Below the pieces are notes generated by a model that searched no databases, was not told where the DNA came from, and saw only the letters and a list, made by a program, of their open reading frames with translations. A stretch of DNA of 44,047 nucleotides, taken from assembly GCA_030619765.1 (NCBI GenBank), contig JAUXAU010000017.1, positions 1 to 44,047 of the forward strand, in the 5' to 3' direction. Shown here in pieces: positions 40,680-44,047 of the stretch; position 1 is the stretch's first letter, and each line of letters opens with the position of its first letter. Source of the stretch: Thermoplasmatota archaeon (lineage in GTDB: Archaea > Thermoplasmatota > E2 > DHVEG-1). The translations under genes were made by a program, and so were the position numbers.

Positions 40680-41873
40680 ATGGATGATGTCGAAGTAAGT
40701 CCATATAATACGTTGCCAGAAGTACTAAAAGATTTTAGCCTGCCTGATAATATAGTAATCTATGATAGTACACTCCGTGATGGAGAGCAGATGCCTGGAA
40801 TCTCTTTTTCTCCAGAACAGAAACTAGCACTAGCCAGAAAACTAGATGAAATAGGCATTCCTGAGATTGAAGCAGGGTTTCCTGCTGTATCTAAAACTGA
40901 GGTAGAAGCAGTAAAAACAATTGCAAATGATGGACTTAATGCAAAAATTCTAGTGCTCTCCAGGTTAAAAAAAGAGGATATAGATGCAGCAATACGCTCT
41001 GATGCAGATCTTGTGTTACTGTTCATTGCTTCATCTCCGTTACATTTGAAATATAAGCTACATTGTTCAGAACAAGAAATCAAGAATAAGGTTGTAGAAT
41101 CTATCGAGTATGCAAAAGACCATGGGATAGTACCAAGTTTTAGCACTGAAGATAGTACAAGAACGCGCCTAACGTTCTTAGAAGAACTTATAACATTGGC
41201 AAATGAAACAGGTGCGAAACGCATTGGATTTACAGATACTGTTGGTTGTGCTACACCCCAGACGATAAGATATCTTTTCTCTCATATGCGAAAGCTAGTT
41301 TCTACGCCTTTCTCTGCACATATACATAATGATTTTGGATTAGGTTTGATTAATGCAATTACAGCACTCAGTTCTGGCGCTACCCATGTGTGCACAACTA
41401 TTAACGGCTGGGGAGAGCGAGCAGGTAATGTCCCCCTTGAACAACTAGTTATTTCCCTAAAAGTTTTGTATAAAAAAGACTTAGGAATCGATACAACTAA
41501 ACTTTGGGAAGTATCAGAAATGGTTTCGAAGTTCACGGGACTGCCCATTCCAAAGACGCATCCCTTGATAGGTAGCAATGCTTTTACACATGAATCAGGA
41601 ATTCATGTTGCTGCAATACTCGAGAACCCTCGAACATATGAATCCATACCACCGGAACTTGTTGGTAATAAAAGAAATCTCGTTCTTGGTAAACATACTG
41701 GAAAACATATAATAAGACAAATATTAGATGATCAGGGTATAGATGCAGATGAGGAACTGCTTATAGATATTGTTTCGCAGGTGAAACAACTTGGGGAAAG
41801 AAACGGTCATCTTTCTGATAAAGAAATCACTCAAATAATCAACAGAAAAACAGAGGCTCATAAAGATGGATAA
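40680..41873 (+). CDS. Homocitrate/isopropylmalate synthase-family enzyme
   Basis: The family condenses acetyl-CoA with a 2-oxoacid. The TIM-barrel carries DSTLRDGEQMPGISF (catalytic R, metal D), the HIHNDFGLGL metal histidines, NGWGERAGNVPLEQ and HPLIGSNAFTHESGIH. At about 397 residues it lacks the C-terminal leucine-regulatory domain of LeuA, so it is closer to homocitrate synthase, AksA/NifV or re-citrate synthase forms. The exact 2-oxoacid cannot be told. I start at ATG 40680, with GAGGT about 12 bases before it. A start at 40647 lies inside phzF. The 3' end overlaps the radical SAM gene by 8 bases. Confidence 0.88.
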   Translation: MDDVEVSPYNTLPEVLKDFSLPDNIVIYDSTLRDGEQMPGISFSPEQKLALARKLDEIGIPEIEAGFPAVSKTEVEAVKTIANDGLNAKILVLSRLKKEDIDAAIRSDADLVLLFIASSPLHLKYKLHCSEQEIKNKVVESIEYAKDHGIVPSFSTEDSTRTRLTFLEELITLANETGAKRIGFTDTVGCATPQTIRYLFSHMRKLVSTPFSAHIHNDFGLGLINAITALSSGATHVCTTINGWGERAGNVPLEQLVISLKVLYKKDLGIDTTKLWEVSEMVSKFTGLPIPKTHPLIGSNAFTHESGIHVAAILENPRTYESIPPELVGNKRNLVLGKHTGKHIIRQILDDQGIDADEELLIDIVSQVKQLGERNGHLSDKEITQIINRKTEAHKDG

Positions 41874-42774
41874 AATATTCCGCAGCTATTACGTCTGGCC
41901 AAAATTCCCTTCCATTTCAATGTCTGGTAATAGTTGTTCACTGCATTGCAAACATTGCAATCACACATATCTAAATGATATGCAGAGCCTTACAAAACCT
42001 GAGAAATTTTTGGAAACATGTAGACAACTCGCTGATAACGACATTGTAGGCTTTTTGTTGAGTGGAGGTTGCAATAAAAACGGGGAGATGTTGAATCTAA
42101 AAAAGCTACTGCCTGTAGTAAAACAAGTTAAAAAAGAAACAAATCTTATAATAAAACTGCATACTGGTTTTGTAGATAAAGCACTAGCTGAAAATATAGT
42201 GAGTGCAGGAATTGATATTGCTTCTGTGGAAGTAGTAGGATCAGACGAGACAATAAAGGAGATTTTTGATTTTAACGCAACTACCAAATCCTACATGAGT
42301 ACACTACAAAATCTGGAATCTGCAGGTATGCCATATATTGTTCCACATATTTGTATTGGACTTCACTATGGAAAGTTAAATGGAGAATTTAACGCATTGA
42401 AAATCATAAAAGAGTTCTGCAATCCATCTTTATTAGTTATGATAATATTTAGACCCACTAAAGGAACAGTTTTGGAAAATTGTAAGATTCCATATCCTGA
42501 TGATATCTCAGTTGTTGTAAAAAAAGTAAAAGAAATGTTTCCAGACAAAGATGTCTCTCTCGGCTGTATAAGACCACGTTTAGAAAAGAGGGAGGAAATA
42601 GAACTAGCTGCTTTGCAAGCTGGTGTGAACCGGATGGAAATACCTTCAAAAAATACGCTTAAATCTGCTGAAAAAATGGGTTATACCATTAGAACGGTAT
42701 ATGCTTGCTGCGCTCTTCCTGAAGCACTTGAAGCTTTAGCAGTAAGATCATCCCTTGAAAATATCGATAGTTGA
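41866..42774 (+). CDS. Radical SAM protein, biotin-synthase-like (COG1856 type)
   Basis: The 302-residue protein starts FPSISMSGNSCSLHCKHCNH, where C24, C28 and C31 bind the radical SAM cluster. The spacing and the following HTYLNDMQSL segment match the archaeal biotin-synthase homologue group COG1856. A GGxx-like SAM segment is LSGGCNKNGEML, and further cysteines (C-terminal YACCALPEA) could bind an auxiliary cluster. Members of biotin-synthase-like groups act as LipS-type lipoyl synthases in archaea. The co-operonic lplA-like gene makes a lipoyl role the leading idea, but a second LipS partner is not seen in the window. Confidence 0.8.
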   Translation: MDKIFRSYYVWPKFPSISMSGNSCSLHCKHCNHTYLNDMQSLTKPEKFLETCRQLADNDIVGFLLSGGCNKNGEMLNLKKLLPVVKQVKKETNLIIKLHTGFVDKALAENIVSAGIDIASVEVVGSDETIKEIFDFNATTKSYMSTLQNLESAGMPYIVPHICIGLHYGKLNGEFNALKIIKEFCNPSLLVMIIFRPTKGTVLENCKIPYPDDISVVVKKVKEMFPDKDVSLGCIRPRLEKREEIELAALQAGVNRMEIPSKNTLKSAEKMGYTIRTVYACCALPEALEALAVRSSLENIDS

Positions 42775-42896
42775 ATTTTACATATTAGATGTTAGATTGT
42801 TTATCCCGTTGATGGTTTATGTAAGAGAAAAAGATATATCCAAAATTTTTTATTTTGCTCCTTTTCTAACTTTTTCTTTTTCATATATCTAACTCC

Positions 42897-42903
42897 TATA
42901 AAC
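42897..42903 (+). promoter_or_regulatory. TATA box before 42922
   Basis: TATAAAC after CTCC lies 25 bases before ATG 42922, the distance expected for a transcript that begins at this codon. It probably also serves the KaiC-like gene. Confidence 0.45.
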
Positions 42904-42921
42904 TAATTCAAAAATATCTTT

Positions 42922-43035
42922 ATGCAGCTTCTGCCCATAAACGAATATAAAATTTATGACAATAGAATTTTTAAAGTAATAGATGTTACAAATTTAGAAG
43001 TTAGAAAAAAATTGGTAATAAAACTACACTACTGA
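42922..43035 (+). CDS. Possible small leaderless protein ahead of KaiC-like gene (37 aa)
   Basis: The frame reads MQLLPINEYKIYDNRIF then KVIDVTNLEVRKKLVIKLHY. It looks like a short beta/helix peptide with a basic C-terminal half. The TATA spacing supports a leaderless start. The stop is 16 bases before the KaiC-like start, so it could act in translation coupling or be a real small partner. Alternatively this is only the leader of the KaiC-like mRNA. Confidence 0.35.
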   Translation: MQLLPINEYKIYDNRIFKVIDVTNLEVRKKLVIKLHY

Positions 43036-43051
43036 ATAGGTAAGTTATATA

Positions 43052-43903
43052 ATGTCAGCTAAAGAGAGTAAGCAACGTATAAATCTAGATAAAATCAAAG
43101 CAGAAGTAGATAAGAAACTAAAAGATGGTAAGGTTCAAGAACAGGAAACACAGGTTTTAAAACGAGGAACAAAAGAATATGTTTTAACTGGTATTCCTGG
43201 ATTTGATGCTTTATTTGAAAAAGGGATTCCTAAGGGAAATGCTATGATTATTGCAGGTGGAACAGGTACTGGTAAAACCATTATGTGCCTGCAAATATGT
43301 AACAATCTTGCGTCTGAAGGTAAAAAATGTCTTTATATGAGCTTTGAAGAAAGTCAGGAGAAACTAGAAAGTCATATGCGTGAATTCAACTGGGATCCTA
43401 AGAAACTTGAGGACAAAGGAAATCTGTTCATCCAGAGGCTTAACCCTTTCGAAATCACAAGGAATGTTGAGGCATTACTTGCAGAAGCGAAAGGCGAGCT
43501 AATGATAGAGGCTAAGGCATTAATATTGCCACAAGATTTTACTCCAGATATAATTATTATTGATTCGTTAACTGCTGTTGCATCTGTTTTCATCTCAAGA
43601 GAAGATAGTTACAGGATTTACATCGAGCAGCTTTTCAGAGCCTTTGAAGACATTGGTGCTACCTCCTTTTTGATTACAGAAACAGATCAGATGCCGACAA
43701 AATTCAGTCCCACGGGAGTAGAAGAATTTCTGGGTGACGGTGTGGTTGTTTTGTATAGTGTTAGGACGGGGAATGTTAGGGAGAATGGTATAGAGGTGTT
43801 GAAGCTGAGGGGTGCAAAACATCAGAAAAAGATTGTTGCTATGCAGATTACTGACAAAGGCATAGTTGTTTATCCTGATCAGGAAGTTCTTGGTTTAACA
43901 TAA
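43052..43903 (+). CDS. KaiC-like RecA-fold ATPase
   Basis: A single-domain KaiC/RadA-type ATPase of 283 residues. It has the Walker A motif GGTGTGKT (69-76), the glutamate pair MSFEES after strand 2, and Walker B PDIIIIDSL (D171). The first 38 residues are a charged, probably coiled N-terminal extension. Archaeal KaiC-like proteins regulate transcription, motility or redox signalling and are often partnered by other genes, none of which is evident here. The C-terminal strand GIVVYPDQEVLG is typical. Confidence 0.88.
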   Translation: MSAKESKQRINLDKIKAEVDKKLKDGKVQEQETQVLKRGTKEYVLTGIPGFDALFEKGIPKGNAMIIAGGTGTGKTIMCLQICNNLASEGKKCLYMSFEESQEKLESHMREFNWDPKKLEDKGNLFIQRLNPFEITRNVEALLAEAKGELMIEAKALILPQDFTPDIIIIDSLTAVASVFISREDSYRIYIEQLFRAFEDIGATSFLITETDQMPTKFSPTGVEEFLGDGVVVLYSVRTGNVRENGIEVLKLRGAKHQKKIVAMQITDKGIVVYPDQEVLGLT

Positions 43904-43950
43904 GAATAATTAACTTGACTTTGTCACATTAGATTTTTTATTCAATTAAG

Positions 43951-43969
43951 TAGGATATGCCATATCCTA
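43951..43969. repeat. Perfect palindrome TAGGATATG-C-CATATCCTA
   Basis: Two 9-base arms with a single-base centre form a perfect dyad about 50 bases after the KaiC-like stop. It may be an operator for the next gene or part of a terminator. No T-run follows directly. Confidence 0.6.
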
Positions 43970-43989
43970 TTTAAACCTCCACCCACCCT

Positions 43990-44008
43990 TCCCATCCAGT
44001 GGATGGGA
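43990..44008. repeat. Hairpin TCCCATCC-AGT-GGATGGGA
   Basis: An 8-bp perfect stem with a 3-base loop follows a C-rich run 20 bases after the preceding palindrome. It fits a strong transcription-stop or regulatory hairpin between the KaiC-like gene and whatever follows the window. Confidence 0.6.
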
Positions 44009-44047
44009 TGCCAGAATGAAGTTTTTATTATCCGTAAAGGATATACA

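Overview
The window is AT-rich archaeal DNA. Archaeal markers include transcription factor B, Alba, Rpo7/Spt4, ribosomal proteins S24e, S27ae and S6e, aIF2-gamma, D-aminoacyl-tRNA deacylase DtdA, GTP-dependent dephospho-CoA kinase and an intron-containing tRNA-Met. An alkylguanine-transferase/endonuclease V fusion of a type known from Ferroplasma, use of Alba, and mixed Shine-Dalgarno and leaderless starts suggest a Euryarchaeon, perhaps of the Thermoplasmatota. The lineage is an inference. Nothing in the window indicates methanogenesis.

Layout. Positions 1-1800 hold the end of TFB, a 50-residue zinc ribbon, Alba with a small partner, and a YkgJ-type cysteine-cluster protein. Positions 1894-6961 look like an accessory island: an 806-residue helical-repeat protein ending in a PIN nuclease domain, a 62-residue conserved protein, an unrecognised 219-residue protein, a tyrosine recombinase, and an RHH/coiled-coil/winged-helix protein. 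Positions 7164-11719 are the information-processing core: rpo7-spt4-DPCK-S24e-S27ae on the minus strand, divergent from S6e-aIF2gamma-PIN. The tRNA-Met follows. Positions 12013-13995 form a thiol/redox cluster: thioredoxin, nitroreductase, glutaredoxin-like protein, an FTR-beta/rubredoxin fusion and a desulforedoxin-like protein. After a HExxH protein and dihydrolipoamide dehydrogenase comes a long minus-strand sugar operon (25945 down to 16186): GH63-like glycosidase, a truncated glucokinase, LOG-type phosphoribohydrolase, PGI, 6PG dehydrogenase, 6-phosphogluconolactonase, G6P dehydrogenase, a membrane protein, ribulose-phosphate epimerase and transketolase. This is a bacterial-style oxidative pentose phosphate pathway, which most archaea lack.

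Positions 25992-28320 hold a rubrerythrin-like protein with two tiny zinc-binding proteins and an HtpX protease. Positions 28437-39000 alternate secreted proteins (M14 carboxypeptidase with PKD domain, seven-bladed propeller protein, Ig-like repeat surface protein) with housekeeping genes (queuosine-precursor transporter, DtdA, AGT-EndoV, MBL hydrolase, PflX-like radical SAM). Positions 39073-42774 form an operon of lipoate-protein ligase-like, PhzF, homocitrate/isopropylmalate synthase-like and radical SAM proteins. The window ends with a KaiC-like ATPase and two adjacent palindromes.

Working together: the GH63 enzyme could release glucose, and PGI, G6PDH, 6PGL and 6PGDH would connect hexose phosphate to NAD(P)H and pentose phosphates. 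LOG could add ribose 5-phosphate from nucleotides. The redox cluster would distribute ferredoxin electrons to thiols. Lpd and the LplA/radical-SAM operon may be parts of one lipoyl system. No gene-free stretch above 300 bases remains once the small genes found here are counted. No CRISPR array or intact insertion sequence was seen.
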